A DNA stretch of 64,000 bases from Ignavibacteria bacterium (GCA_016191145.1 JACPPD010000001.1:1-64000); one strand, 5' to 3'; counted from the first letter of the stretch, positions 37,627-46,513 are shown. Made by a program: numbers and translations. Notes: generated by a model from the sequence alone, not told the origin.

Positions 37627-38997
37627 TTAATCCATAATCTTTCTGAGGAATGCAGGCTGATTATTGCCGCCGCCAGATGTTGCAGTCTTCGCTGGCCGCA
37701 GGAACGTACCTGGTGCAGGTTGCGATTCGTTTTGTTGTGAAGGTACGGCCTGGGAATCGGCGCTCGATGAAACCTTTATTGCCGGCCTGACATCCGATTC
37801 AAATCCTGCTTCCGCTTGCGTTAGTTTCTTCCTCCGCCATATTGCGGGTTGTTCAACATCGTTAGGATCTATCGCTGCCGAAGGCTTGAGTATTCGGCTC
37901 GTACCGGCAGTGGCGGCTGGCCGATAATAATCGGGCTCCGTCTCGTTATCGCCTGACGCCTCTTTCGGGTCGGGTTCGTTCGATCCGCCCCTTACAATTG
38001 TAATTCTCGGAGCAGATAGCTCCGTCCTGTGCTCTTCGGTCCTATGAAAGCCGGTAGCGACTACGGTAATTGATATTTCATCATCCATGAGTGTGTCTAT
38101 CACAACTCCGTGAATCAGATTCGCGTCTTCGCCTGCGGCTTTTTGCACGCAGGATACGGCTTCGTTCACCTCGTGCATTGTAAGCGAAGGACTGCCGGTA
38201 ATGTTCACAAGCAGTCCCTGCGCACCGTAAATCTGCATCCCTTCAAGGATTGGAGAATTCAGTGCATTCTGCGCCGCTTCCAACGCTCGGCGCTCGCCGG
38301 TGGCAGTACCTATGCCCATAAGGGCATCGCCCTGACTCTTCATTACCGTTACAACATCTGCAAAGTCCACGTTGATGATGCCTTCGTGCGATACAATGTC
38401 TGCAATCCCTTTTGTTGCATTGTATAATACTTCGTCAGCTTTCTCGAGGGCTTCGCGGAACGGAACGGATGCGTCTACGACGGATAAAATCCTGTCGTTT
38501 GGAATCACAATCAATGCGTCAACTTCTTCCCGCAGATCTCGAACACCCGCTTCGGCCTGTCTTGCCCGTGTGCGATTTTCAAATGAAAAGGGGCGGGTAA
38601 CGATACCCACTACAAGGGCTCCGAGGTCGCGCGCCTCTCGTGCAATGACAGGAGCAGCGCCAGTACCTGTGCCTCCTCCCATACCGGCAGTCACGAACAC
38701 CATGTCGGCTCCGCGCAGTGCATCGCGTACTTCCTCGATGCTTTCTTCGACAGCGGCGCGGCCAATGTCGGGATTGGCTCCCGCCCCCAGACCACGCGTG
38801 GTGTTGCATCCCAACTGGATTTTAGTACCGGCAGGATTACGCATCAGCGCCTGACTGTCGGTATTAGCCGCAATGAATTCCACGGATTCTAATCCGCGTG
38901 AAATCATGGTGCGTACAGCGTTGCCGCCCGCTCCCCCAACGCCAACGACTCGTAGCCGGGCGCCTGTGATATTTATCGTTTCCAACTCAATCGGCAT
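37627..38997 (-). CDS. ftsZ: Cell division protein FtsZ
   Basis: The tubulin-like GTPase that forms the division ring. From 38997 it has about 456 residues; the longer frame to 39156 overlaps ftsA and is not needed. GTP-binding motifs are GVGGAGGNAV and the tubulin signature GGGTGTGAAPV; the T7 loop NVDFADVVTVM follows. A long, disordered, proline/serine-rich linker ends in QPAFLRKIMD, the conserved C-terminal peptide that binds FtsA. GGGGGGA lies just before the start. It follows ftsA by 19 bp. Confidence 0.97.
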   Translation of the reverse strand: MPIELETINITGARLRVVGVGGAGGNAVRTMISRGLESVEFIAANTDSQALMRNPAGTKIQLGCNTTRGLGAGANPDIGRAAVEESIEEVRDALRGADMVFVTAGMGGGTGTGAAPVIAREARDLGALVVGIVTRPFSFENRTRARQAEAGVRDLREEVDALIVIPNDRILSVVDASVPFREALEKADEVLYNATKGIADIVSHEGIINVDFADVVTVMKSQGDALMGIGTATGERRALEAAQNALNSPILEGMQIYGAQGLLVNITGSPSLTMHEVNEAVSCVQKAAGEDANLIHGVVIDTLMDDEISITVVATGFHRTEEHRTELSAPRITIVRGGSNEPDPKEASGDNETEPDYYRPAATAGTSRILKPSAAIDPNDVEQPAIWRRKKLTQAEAGFESDVRPAIKVSSSADSQAVPSQQNESQPAPGTFLRPAKTATSGGGNNQPAFLRKIMD

Positions 38998-39016
38998 GGT
39001 CCCCCCGATCGAAGAA

Positions 39017-40300
39017 TTATAAGTTTTCGAACCAGTTAACAATTTTCCTGATGAATCCTCTGCTGGCATCGTCAGACTGTCTGCCGACACCGTTTTCGCC
39101 ATTGCGCGCGTGAGACAACGACGCTTCCTCAAAACGATCGTCGAAATCACGAGCATGTTTTACCGAATACAATGCAAGGCCAACGGCCGTTGCATACATC
39201 GGTGAACTCACTTCCTTAGCCAGACCATCGCTGCTGAAGCCCCTTGGAATGCCGATGTTAACAGGGATTCTGAACATTCGCTGAGCAAGTGAATCAGCGC
39301 CCCGCAACATTGAACAGCCGCCAGTTATCACTGCTCCGGCACTCAGTTGATGCGCCCATCCGGATTCGAGCAGACGCTGCATTGCCAGCTCGAATATTTC
39401 TTCGACACGCGGTTCAATAATCTGACAAAGAATTGATTTGCTTAGATCAGTCGGGTTACGGCCTGCAACACCAGGCACCTGAACGAATTCATCGCGCATG
39501 ATGCTCTGCGAGTCGGCGTGACCGTGCTCGCGCTTGATTCGTTCTGCATCTGTGTTGCGAATACCAAGAACTGCAACAATATCATCTGTTACTTTCTGTC
39601 CGGCAACAGAAATGATGGAAGTGAACCGCAGGATGTTTCCGCGGAAGACGGCAACGTCTGTGGTGCCTCCGCCGATGTCGATGAGTGCAACACCAACTTC
39701 TTTTTCCGCGTCGTCGAGCACTGCGTATGCACTTGCAAGGGATTGCAAAACAACTGCGTCGATATGAAGATTTGCACGCTCTGCGCATCGGAAGATATTG
39801 TCTACTGCGGTTACGGAAGCAGTGATAACCAGTGCATTCGCTTCCAGACGCTTTCCGCTCATGCCGAGAGGATCGGTTATTCCGTCCTGACCGTCGATTA
39901 CATAGTCCTGGGGTATTACATGCAGAATGCGCCTGTCGGGAGTAATCCGCACCTGACGTAATTCATGATGCAGCCGATTGATATCGGTCTGTGTGATTTC
40001 CGTCGACGAGATGGTAACAATTGCACGCGTCGAAAACGCTGCAACGTGATCGCCCGAAACGCCAATCACAACACGACCAATTGTAAATCCCGATTGCTGT
40101 TCGGCTTTGTCTGTAGCAATGCGTATTGCCTCTGCAGTCTTGCCGATGTTTGTCACAACACCGCGCTTCAGTCCATCGCAGTCAGACAAGCCGGCGCCCA
40201 CAATATCGAGCCTGCCTGTTATCGCATCAGTCGATGCAACAACTGAGCACACCTTTGTGGTACCAATGTCGAGCCCAACATGGATCGAAGAACCGTTCAT
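39017..40300 (-). CDS. ftsA: Cell division protein FtsA
   Basis: A 427-residue actin-like ATPase that tethers FtsZ to the membrane. VGLDIGTTKVCSVVA (phosphate 1), the 1C domain (residues about 85-165), and IDIGGGTTDVAVF (phosphate 2) are present, with GGCSMLRGADSLA near the adenosine motif. The C-terminus, GFIRKIVNWFENL, is the amphipathic helix that binds the membrane. Lies between ftsQ (3-bp gap) and ftsZ. Confidence 0.97.
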   Translation of the reverse strand: MNGSSIHVGLDIGTTKVCSVVASTDAITGRLDIVGAGLSDCDGLKRGVVTNIGKTAEAIRIATDKAEQQSGFTIGRVVIGVSGDHVAAFSTRAIVTISSTEITQTDINRLHHELRQVRITPDRRILHVIPQDYVIDGQDGITDPLGMSGKRLEANALVITASVTAVDNIFRCAERANLHIDAVVLQSLASAYAVLDDAEKEVGVALIDIGGGTTDVAVFRGNILRFTSIISVAGQKVTDDIVAVLGIRNTDAERIKREHGHADSQSIMRDEFVQVPGVAGRNPTDLSKSILCQIIEPRVEEIFELAMQRLLESGWAHQLSAGAVITGGCSMLRGADSLAQRMFRIPVNIGIPRGFSSDGLAKEVSSPMYATAVGLALYSVKHARDFDDRFEEASLSHARNGENGVGRQSDDASRGFIRKIVNWFENL

Positions 40301-40303
40301 GAA

Positions 40304-41071
40304 TTACGCTGCAACCGTTGATGTACCTGAACGAACAACAATGTGGTGCCTCCATCTCAAGTCGATTTCCGTTGCGTTCTGGGCAAGACGCGAACCTGAC
40401 GTTCTGCTCCAAAACACATTCATATCGGCAAAGGCGTCTGAAACCCGCTCTATCTCGTGCCTACCGAGCCGCCACCGCAGTCTGTCCGTAAGAACAATGA
40501 CTGAACCATCCCCATCGATAACAACTTCGGAGATTGACTGAAACAAATCTGCGTGCAGCGTCGCTTCTGCACATTTCAAAACCTGAACAGCACGCCTGAT
40601 TGTCGTATTCGTCAAACTGTTCGGACACCGTAGCAGCGGAATGTTGAACGCACGAACAGCACGCGTTGGTGGAAGTAATGTCCCCTCTGCATCAACCATC
40701 TGCAATGAACCATTTGGCAGAACAACGTAGGCAACCGGAATCCGCTCAAGCACATCAACCGTGATATTACGAACGCCGGAAAAATGTACAGTTGCTTTTT
40801 TTACAAACGGAATTTGTTCGACCTTCATGCGCACATCGGCAAGCTCTACGTTGGATCGCGGCTTGCTCAGGCAGACGTCAGCTATTGCCTGCACCTGACG
40901 TATACTCAGATTCGTAGCCCCGGCAATCTCGACCTGCTCAACTGTCTGCCGTTCATGCCAGTGCGATGCGAAGAGCGCGAGAAAGACGACTATGAGCAGC
41001 GAGATAACAATCCCCGATGAGCGACGATTTTCCTCGAGTATCAATACCCTGCCTCTGACTTGCTGCCTCAC
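40304..41071 (-). CDS. ftsQ: Cell division protein FtsQ
   Basis: A 255-residue bitopic inner-membrane protein. A short cytoplasmic N-terminus with basic residues is followed by one membrane helix (IVISLLIVVFLALFA, about residues 21-40) and a POTRA domain (VEQVEIAGATNLSIRQVQAI ... VKKATVHFSGVRNITVDVLERIPVAYV). First gene of the ftsQAZ unit. The mur genes that usually precede it are not here: the upstream neighbour is the intergenic region with DnaA boxes and then an SDR gene, so the dcw cluster is split. Confidence 0.92.
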   Translation of the reverse strand: MRQQVRGRVLILEENRRSSGIVISLLIVVFLALFASHWHERQTVEQVEIAGATNLSIRQVQAIADVCLSKPRSNVELADVRMKVEQIPFVKKATVHFSGVRNITVDVLERIPVAYVVLPNGSLQMVDAEGTLLPPTRAVRAFNIPLLRCPNSLTNTTIRRAVQVLKCAEATLHADLFQSISEVVIDGDGSVIVLTDRLRWRLGRHEIERVSDAFADMNVFWSRTSGSRLAQNATEIDLRWRHHIVVRSGTSTVAA

Positions 41072-41086
41072 CTTTAAGCCTTGATT

Positions 41087-41288
41087 TGTGGAAAACTGGA
41101 TGAGTAATTCACACTATGTGGAAAACCCCGACCTGCCTCCCTTCCCCCCAGCTCCGAGTTTCGAAGCCAGTAATTGATATCCCTGCCTATGGCAATGGCT
41201 TACAACTATCGCAAAGGTAGTTTCTTAAGAGTAGTAATGCAAGTATAAATGCTTAAAACATGTGCCCAAAATGAATTGTTTATCCACA
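41087..41288. promoter_or_regulatory. Three DnaA boxes upstream of ftsQAZ
   Basis: TTATCCACA at 41280-41288 (plus strand) is a perfect DnaA box. TTTTCCACA on the minus strand at 41087-41095 and again at 41117-41125 fits TTWTNCACA. All three lie in the 258-bp gap between ftsQ and the SDR gene. The part from about 41205 to 41285 is AT-rich. Either a replication origin or DnaA control of division genes would fit. Confidence 0.55.
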
Positions 41289-41329
41289 GTAAGGGGAAAA
41301 GTAATACTAACTGGTGTACTAGTTCCTGT

Positions 41330-42118
41330 CTAGCTCAGCGATCTCATCCTGCCACCATCTACTAAGATGCTTGTTCCGGTGATGTACGAAGCTTCCCTCG
41401 ATGCCAGAAAAAGCGCTGCATGGGCAATCTCAGAGGGGTCGGCAAATCGGCCGACAGGAATAAGTTTTATCATTTTATTTCGAATATCTTCCTCAGATAC
41501 TCCGCTGTCCTTGCTCTGGCGGGCAATGATGGTCTCCAACCTGTTCGTTAGCGTAGCCCCAGGTAGTATGTTGTTCACGGTAACACCAAACGGCGCAAGC
41601 TCCGTTGCCAGAGTCTTTGACCAGCTTGCCATTGCACCCCTCACAATATTGCTTACACCAAGCCCTTCGATTGGTTGCTTAACTGATGTGGAAATAATGT
41701 TAATGAATCTGCCAAACTTCTCGGCTTTCATGAAGGGCGAGAGCAATTGCATTAACTCATGGCTAACAAGTATATGATCGTGAAAAGCTTGGGTAAGACT
41801 CTCCACATGGCTTTTAATTAACTCACCCGCATTAGGTCCTGCAGTGTTGTTCACAACAATGTGGAATCCACCATGATTATCCACGTGTTTTTCCACTTGC
41901 TGTATAACCTCAGCACTGCGAATGTCTGTGACGACGACGTAGTGGCGCTGGCCTTGCTTCATCACGAGAGTATCTCGTACCTGCTCCAAGAGATTCTCCG
42001 AGCGCGCCAACAGCGTCACCGAAGCTCCGTTTTCAGCAAGGGCAATTGCTATTGCCTTGCCAATGCCTTTCGATGCACCGGCAACAAGTGCACGTAATCC
42101 TGTGAGGTCAGTTGTCAT
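41330..42118 (-). CDS. SDR family protein lacking the catalytic Tyr-Lys pair
   Basis: A 262-residue short-chain dehydrogenase/reductase fold. The cofactor motif GASKGIGKAIA, the NNTAG motif and the C-terminal ITGTSILVDGG are all typical of FabG-like enzymes. The active-site YxxxK is replaced: the segment reads GVSNIVRGAMASW, so Tyr becomes Ser and Lys becomes Arg, while the preceding serine (IISTS) remains. It may bind NAD(P) without standard chemistry, or use another mechanism. It is divergent from the 3-hydroxyanthranilate dioxygenase gene and may belong to the same pathway. Confidence 0.88.
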   Translation of the reverse strand: MTTDLTGLRALVAGASKGIGKAIAIALAENGASVTLLARSENLLEQVRDTLVMKQGQRHYVVVTDIRSAEVIQQVEKHVDNHGGFHIVVNNTAGPNAGELIKSHVESLTQAFHDHILVSHELMQLLSPFMKAEKFGRFINIISTSVKQPIEGLGVSNIVRGAMASWSKTLATELAPFGVTVNNILPGATLTNRLETIIARQSKDSGVSEEDIRNKMIKLIPVGRFADPSEIAHAALFLASREASYITGTSILVDGGRMRSLS

Positions 42119-42207
42119 CTATGCGTGATTATGAGTTGACAGTCGGTAGTTTCCGATCTGCTGCGATTCGTAATTTTCACGAAACTATTCATGAATTGGG
42201 GAACATC

Positions 42208-42729
42208 ATGGCTGTAGTATCGCCATTTAATTTTCGAGGGTGGATAGACGAACATCGGCATCTTCTGAAACCGCCCGTAGGGAACGCAAAAGTGTATGAT
42301 GATGGCGACTTCATCATCATGGTTGTGGGTGGACCCAATGCACGCAAGGATTTCCACTACAACGAAGGCGAAGAATTTTTTTATCAGTTGGAAGGCGACA
42401 TCACGGTAAAAATTATTGACGAAGGTAAGCCTCGCGATATCGTTATCAGGGAGGGCGACATTTTCTTGTTGCCGCCGCAAACACCGCACTCGCCGCGTAG
42501 GCCTGCAAATACCATTGGCCTTGTAATCGAACGGAAGCGTGAAACCGAAGAACTTGATGCCTTTATGTGGTATTGCGAAAACTGCGGCAATAAACTGTAC
42601 GAAGAATTCCTGCCCCTTACCGATATCGTTACTCAGTTGCCTCCAATCTTTGAAAGGTTTTGGAGCGATACTTCCAAGCGAACATGCAGTGTGTGTGGGA
42701 CGGTTCTGATGCCTCCAGAGAAGGCATAA
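42208..42729 (+). CDS. haaO: 3-hydroxyanthranilate 3,4-dioxygenase
   Basis: Cuts the ring of 3-hydroxyanthranilate to 2-amino-3-carboxymuconate semialdehyde in the kynurenine route. A 173-residue cupin. The iron-binding segment HYNEGEEFFYQLEGD with a later HSPRRP histidine fits, and the C-terminal rubredoxin-like CENCGNKLYEE ... CSVCGTVL adds a second metal site, typical of bacterial forms. The ATG at 42208 is behind GGGG and gives the usual length; upstream in-frame starts would fill the divergent promoter region. One base separates it from the decarboxylase gene. Confidence 0.93.
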   Translation: MAVVSPFNFRGWIDEHRHLLKPPVGNAKVYDDGDFIIMVVGGPNARKDFHYNEGEEFFYQLEGDITVKIIDEGKPRDIVIREGDIFLLPPQTPHSPRRPANTIGLVIERKRETEELDAFMWYCENCGNKLYEEFLPLTDIVTQLPPIFERFWSDTSKRTCSVCGTVLMPPEKA

Positions 42730-42730
42730 C

Positions 42731-43753
42731 ATGCTGAAGATTGATTGTCATGCCCACATTCTGCCCGAAACCTGGCCTTCGTTAAAAGATAAATATGGTT
42801 ATGGAGGGTTTATCCAATTGGTACACCATGCACCTGACAGAGCGCGTATGATGCGCGACGACGGTACGTTCTTTCGGGACATCGCGCGTAACTGTTGGGA
42901 TCCGAATGCTGTGCTTGCCGATATGGATGCCAATAGCGTCGATGCAATGGTCCTGTGTACTGTCCCCGTCTTGTTTTCCTATTGGGCACAACCCGGAGAT
43001 ACTCTCGATTGGAGCCGCTTTCTTAACGATCATCTTGCAGGAGTGGTACATGAGCACCCAAGGAGGTTCATTGGACTTGGCACTGTCCCGCTCCAGGATG
43101 TGGACCTCGCAATTAAAGAAATGCAGCGCTGCAAAAGCGAGCTTGGTTTTCGCGGAATTGAAATTGGGTCTAACGTAAACGCAAAGAATCTCGACGACAA
43201 AATATTCTTCCCGTTTTGGGAGGCTGCGCAGGAAATGGAGATGGGTGTTTTTGTTCACCCGTGGGAGATGATGGGCGCCGAGCGCACTTCACGATACTTC
43301 CTTCAGTGGCTTGTGGGTATGCCTGCAGAAACAACACTTGCCGTTACCTCGATGATCTTCGGCGGCGTCTTTGATTCCTTCCCCTCGCTGAAGGTAATGT
43401 TTGCCCATGCAGGGGGCTCGTTTCCGTATACGTTAGGCAGGATATCGCACGGATACCACGCGCGTCCAGACTTGTGTAACGTGCATGGCGTGAAAGATCC
43501 AGCTGAATATGTCGGACGCTTCTGGGTTGATTCCATTACCCACAATGCCGACGCGCTGCGCTTCCTCATTACTCTTATAGGGGAAAACAGAATAGCGTAT
43601 GGCACCGATTATCCATTTCCTCTCGGAGACCTTGAACACGGAAAGTTTATCGAAGAGATGGACGATATTTCGCCACAAACAAAGCGGATAATTTTTGAGT
43701 CGAGCGTGCTGGATTTCCTTGGTCTGAGCTCCAAAGATTTTACACGCAGCTAG
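42731..43753 (+). CDS. Aminocarboxymuconate-semialdehyde decarboxylase (ACMSD)
   Basis: A 340-residue amidohydrolase that decarboxylates 2-amino-3-carboxymuconate semialdehyde, the product of the gene just upstream, diverting it from quinolinate/NAD synthesis to catabolism. Zinc ligands: HAH at the N-terminus (CHAHILPETWP), histidine in VFVHPWEMMG, HAGGSFPY and the aspartate in YGTDYPFPLGD. Position after haaO with one intervening base confirms the pathway. Kynureninase and later enzymes are not in the window. Confidence 0.94.
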   Translation: MLKIDCHAHILPETWPSLKDKYGYGGFIQLVHHAPDRARMMRDDGTFFRDIARNCWDPNAVLADMDANSVDAMVLCTVPVLFSYWAQPGDTLDWSRFLNDHLAGVVHEHPRRFIGLGTVPLQDVDLAIKEMQRCKSELGFRGIEIGSNVNAKNLDDKIFFPFWEAAQEMEMGVFVHPWEMMGAERTSRYFLQWLVGMPAETTLAVTSMIFGGVFDSFPSLKVMFAHAGGSFPYTLGRISHGYHARPDLCNVHGVKDPAEYVGRFWVDSITHNADALRFLITLIGENRIAYGTDYPFPLGDLEHGKFIEEMDDISPQTKRIIFESSVLDFLGLSSKDFTRS

Positions 43754-43865
43754 CCCTTAAGCGTTAGTGACGCTAACTGCACCGTTGATTATTTCATGCG
43801 AAATACAAGCCCCTTACCTTATTTTACAATTCTGTCAGCAACATTATGCCACAGAACGAGTCTAC

Positions 43866-43947
43866 GGAGGGCTCGCATAATGGTATTGCAGCGGTCTTGA
43901 AAACCGCCGGGCGCAAGCCTGTGGGGGTTCGACTCCCTCGCCCTCCG
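43866..43947 (+). tRNA. tRNA-Ser (anticodon TGA)
   Basis: Acceptor stem GGAGGGC / GCCCTCC with discriminator G; anticodon stem GCGGT / ACCGC around loop CTTGAAA, anticodon TGA; a long variable arm (GGGCGCAAGCC region) typical of serine tRNAs; T arm GGGGGTTCGACTCCC. The CCA end is not encoded. Confidence 0.93.
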
Positions 43948-44011
43948 CATGTTTACCTTTCTCTAACAACTGTGGTTTAACAATTCTGTTTAATTCAAAT
44001 CAAGGAGCGTC

Positions 44012-44785
44012 ATGAAGTATTCAGTTTTCCTGGCTAGCATCATATCTGTAGCGCTGATTGGTTGTGCTAAAGATTCAACAACACCAACTACTCCGCCCAA
44101 AAATTATCTGCCGTCTTCGACAGGTACATATTACATCTACGAAAACACGGAGGTAGAAAAGAGCAGTTCGGGTGCAGACAGCGTTGTAGCAGTGTTTTCA
44201 GACAGTACAACAGTTGAAGGGACTGAGCAAAAATCTGATTTGAAGGGCACAACGAAGACGGCAGTAAAATATGCCGTGAGGGCGGATAACTCTGCGAATA
44301 TTGAGTACCAGTACACGGCACAAGAGGGTAGTAAACTTTATCGACTTATTAACCTCTCGTTTGATTTGGACTCAGCTAATACCGTGAATCTTGGTTCGCG
44401 GTGGATGCTCGTATATGATCAGTCGAATGCTACCTGGACTGCCTACGAGGATTCCGTCTCAGGTATCACGATTAACGTTGGAGGATTTCCAGTACCAGTA
44501 TCTATGAAATTCAAAGTTACTGGCGCTAACGCGGGCACTGAAAACATTACGGTCAACGGTCAGTCAATTTCCACCGCTCACTCCATACTGTCTATCGGCA
44601 TTACCGTGTATGTACCGCTATTCGGAGACTTTCCAATCAACCTTTCCATTCACCAATGGTTGGGCGCCGATATAGGGCTTGTTAAATCAGTCCAACCACC
44701 TATTTCAAGTCCTAGTCCAATCGGTGATCCAATTGCAATCCCGGGTTCTTCTTCTGTTCTCCTACGCTATTCCATTAATAAATAG
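44012..44785 (+). CDS. Lipoprotein of unknown function
   Basis: 257 residues. The signal SIISVALIGC carries a lipobox, so the protein should be lipid-anchored; the mature part begins with a threonine/proline-rich linker (KDSTTPTTPPKN). The rest is beta-rich with no recognised domain (YYIYENTEVEKSSSG, LGSRWMLVYDQSN). A clear AAGGAG is at the right distance from the ATG, and the gene is closed by the terminator at 44820. Probably a single-gene unit. Confidence 0.75.
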   Translation: MKYSVFLASIISVALIGCAKDSTTPTTPPKNYLPSSTGTYYIYENTEVEKSSSGADSVVAVFSDSTTVEGTEQKSDLKGTTKTAVKYAVRADNSANIEYQYTAQEGSKLYRLINLSFDLDSANTVNLGSRWMLVYDQSNATWTAYEDSVSGITINVGGFPVPVSMKFKVTGANAGTENITVNGQSISTAHSILSIGITVYVPLFGDFPINLSIHQWLGADIGLVKSVQPPISSPSPIGDPIAIPGSSSVLLRYSINK

Positions 44786-44819
44786 CGCCATCCGCAAGGT
44801 TTCTACGTTAGTATAAAAA

Positions 44820-44850
44820 GAAGTCCTCATTCGAGGACTTCTTTTTTTTT
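44820..44850 (+). terminator. Rho-independent terminator
   Basis: Nine-bp perfect stem GAAGTCCTC / GAGGACTTC, 4-nt loop ATTC, then nine or more T. The AAAAA upstream could make it bidirectional. It separates the lipoprotein from the sigma-factor operon. Confidence 0.92.
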
Positions 44851-44865
44851 TGTAACCGAGAGTAC

Positions 44866-45438
44866 ATGAATAGCCTCTCAATCTCGTACCCTGATGTGGA
44901 GGAGAAATTGTCGCAATTGTCTGAACGAGAAGAAAAATTCCTTGGCTTACTGAGGCCAGTTTACTCCTCAGCAGAACGGTACGTTGTTTCGCTAGCTAAA
45001 AACAGAGAAGAAGCCCGTGACATTTTGCAAGATGCATTAGTCGTTCTGTGGCAAAAATTCGATGACTTGCGCGACACTTCGGCATTCAAAAGCTACCTGT
45101 TCACGGTAATTACAAATCTTAGTCGGCATTATCATAAACGATACAATCGGTTTCTTCGGCTGGAAGATGGCGTTGCCGAGGAAATCGAGTCTACAAGCCC
45201 TCTGCCTGACAGAACAACGGAAGCTGCAATTGTTAAAGATGCGCTGCTAAAAATTCCGCATCGAAGCAGAGAAGCCCTTGTCTTGTATGAGCTGCATGAT
45301 TGCAGCATAGAAGAGATCAGCAGAATTCAAAACAGTTCGATAGCTGCTGTTAAGGTACGATTGATGCGAGCTCGAAGACTGCTGGCATCACACCTGCACA
45401 TTTCACCTGTTACACAACTTATTCCGGAGTCCAGGTAA
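44866..45438 (+). CDS. ECF-type RNA polymerase sigma factor
   Basis: 190 residues. Region 2 covers YVVSLAKNREEARDILQDALVVLWQKFDDLRDTSAFKSYLF (the ARDILQDA and SAFKSYLFTVITN parts are diagnostic). Region 4 is KIPHRSREALVLYELHDCSIEEISRI followed by AAVKVRLMRARRLL. No region 1 or 3. An N-terminal extension of about 30 residues is acidic. The gene begins 16 bp after a strong terminator, so it has its own promoter, and two bases separate its stop from the start of the next gene, its probable regulator. Confidence 0.92.
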   Translation: MNSLSISYPDVEEKLSQLSEREEKFLGLLRPVYSSAERYVVSLAKNREEARDILQDALVVLWQKFDDLRDTSAFKSYLFTVITNLSRHYHKRYNRFLRLEDGVAEEIESTSPLPDRTTEAAIVKDALLKIPHRSREALVLYELHDCSIEEISRIQNSSIAAVKVRLMRARRLLASHLHISPVTQLIPESR

Positions 45439-45440
45439 TC

Positions 45441-46499
45441 ATGTCATCATTTCAATCAATCAACGATGCACTGAAGACGTTGAGTCGAGAAAATGATTCC
45501 GCTCCGCTCCTTTCAGAAGAAGAAATTCTGAATGCGCTGCGAACGAATACGGTTAGCATCAAACGCCCCAACAATGTTCTGAAGTACTCAATCCTTTCAA
45601 TTTCTCTTGCTGCAGCAACGCTGGCTACCGTGCTGTATCTGCCTCAGCCGCATAATACTCGCACAGGACAGTCAACCGCCGATGTTAAACATATTTTGAA
45701 TCATGATTCAAGCCCGGCATCTTCGGATGAAATGCCAACACCTATGTCTGCTGAAGACCAAACTTTGGATAATGGCACGCCTCAATTTCAGCCGGTTTTA
45801 AAGGCGCTTCCTCTTTCAGCAAGCGAGCTTTCTCAATTAGGCTTAGCCCATCATACAACGCACTTAACGTACTCAGACCAGGGTTTCAGAATAACAATCA
45901 ACACTAACGGGGTTTCGGTAAGGGGCTCGCACAACGCCGATGCCACATTTGTTCCTAAGCACGTTACATTGTATCGTCGCAATAAGATTTTTGCCACGTG
46001 GTTTGATGCACGATTACGGACTGACGTTGACAGACTCGTAGCTGTTCGAGTACAACTTGTTGATGCGAGTAATACCCTATTCCCATCGGCCGACGTTGTG
46101 CTGTGGTACGAACCAACACCAGAATTTATCGATGCTCTCCCAGTTAGTCTTCGGAAGGGTTTGCTCAAAGAACTTGGTTCCGCGTCCTCTGCGGATTACA
46201 CACTTCTTCAAGCGCAAAGCGCAGTAATCTCAGAGGGCAGGATATTTCCTAACCCAGCAAATCAGTCTACCGCCACTGTGTCGTTCAAGCTCGCAAAAGA
46301 TGGCATTACGTCAGCAGTACTTTACGATGCTCTCGGTAACAAGGTGGTTGATCTCTGGACATCGGTGCATCATTCATCAGGAAATGTTGAAATGCCGTTA
46401 GCTCATCTCGATATGTACGCAAACGGAATGTACCACGTTGTCATCGAGGTCGAAGGCATTCCCGGTCAGGTTGTTCATCGTCTGCTTATTGAGCGTTAA
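45441..46499 (+). CDS. Single-pass membrane protein (probable anti-sigma) with C-terminal T9SS-like domain
   Basis: 352 residues. Residues 1-45 are cytoplasmic and could bind the sigma factor encoded 2 bp upstream; one membrane helix (LKYSILSISLAAATLATVLYL, written as SILSISLAAATLATVLY) follows at about 46-66. The extracytoplasmic part has no named domain until the end: residues 270-352 (RIFPNPANQSTATVSF ... NGMYHVVIEVEGIPGQVVHRLLI) match a Por-type sorting domain, with the PNP motif. There is no cleavable signal peptide. A sorting domain on a sigma partner is unusual; it may act as a sensor that contacts the secretion machinery, or be a structural reuse of the fold. No ZAS zinc motif is seen. 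Confidence 0.75.
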   Translation: MSSFQSINDALKTLSRENDSAPLLSEEEILNALRTNTVSIKRPNNVLKYSILSISLAAATLATVLYLPQPHNTRTGQSTADVKHILNHDSSPASSDEMPTPMSAEDQTLDNGTPQFQPVLKALPLSASELSQLGLAHHTTHLTYSDQGFRITINTNGVSVRGSHNADATFVPKHVTLYRRNKIFATWFDARLRTDVDRLVAVRVQLVDASNTLFPSADVVLWYEPTPEFIDALPVSLRKGLLKELGSASSADYTLLQAQSAVISEGRIFPNPANQSTATVSFKLAKDGITSAVLYDALGNKVVDLWTSVHHSSGNVEMPLAHLDMYANGMYHVVIEVEGIPGQVVHRLLIER

Positions 46500-46513
46500 T
46501 CAGGAGTATTACA

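Noticed and set aside
39000-39156. Longer N-terminus for FtsZ
   Set aside because: The extension overlaps the end of ftsA and lacks similarity to FtsZ N-termini; the ATG at 38997 has a G-rich ribosome site and normal spacing to the GTP-binding motif.
41870-41900. TTATCCACG and TTTTCCACT inside the SDR gene as further DnaA boxes
   Set aside because: Each departs from the consensus at the last base and lies in coding sequence; mentioned only as context for the cluster at 41087-41288.
42115-42732. 205-codon minus-strand frame opposite haaO
   Set aside because: It mirrors almost exactly the well-supported dioxygenase gene and shows no protein family features.
43770-43790. Terminator after the ACMSD gene
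   Set aside because: AGCGT/ACGCT can pair, but the stem is short and no T run follows.
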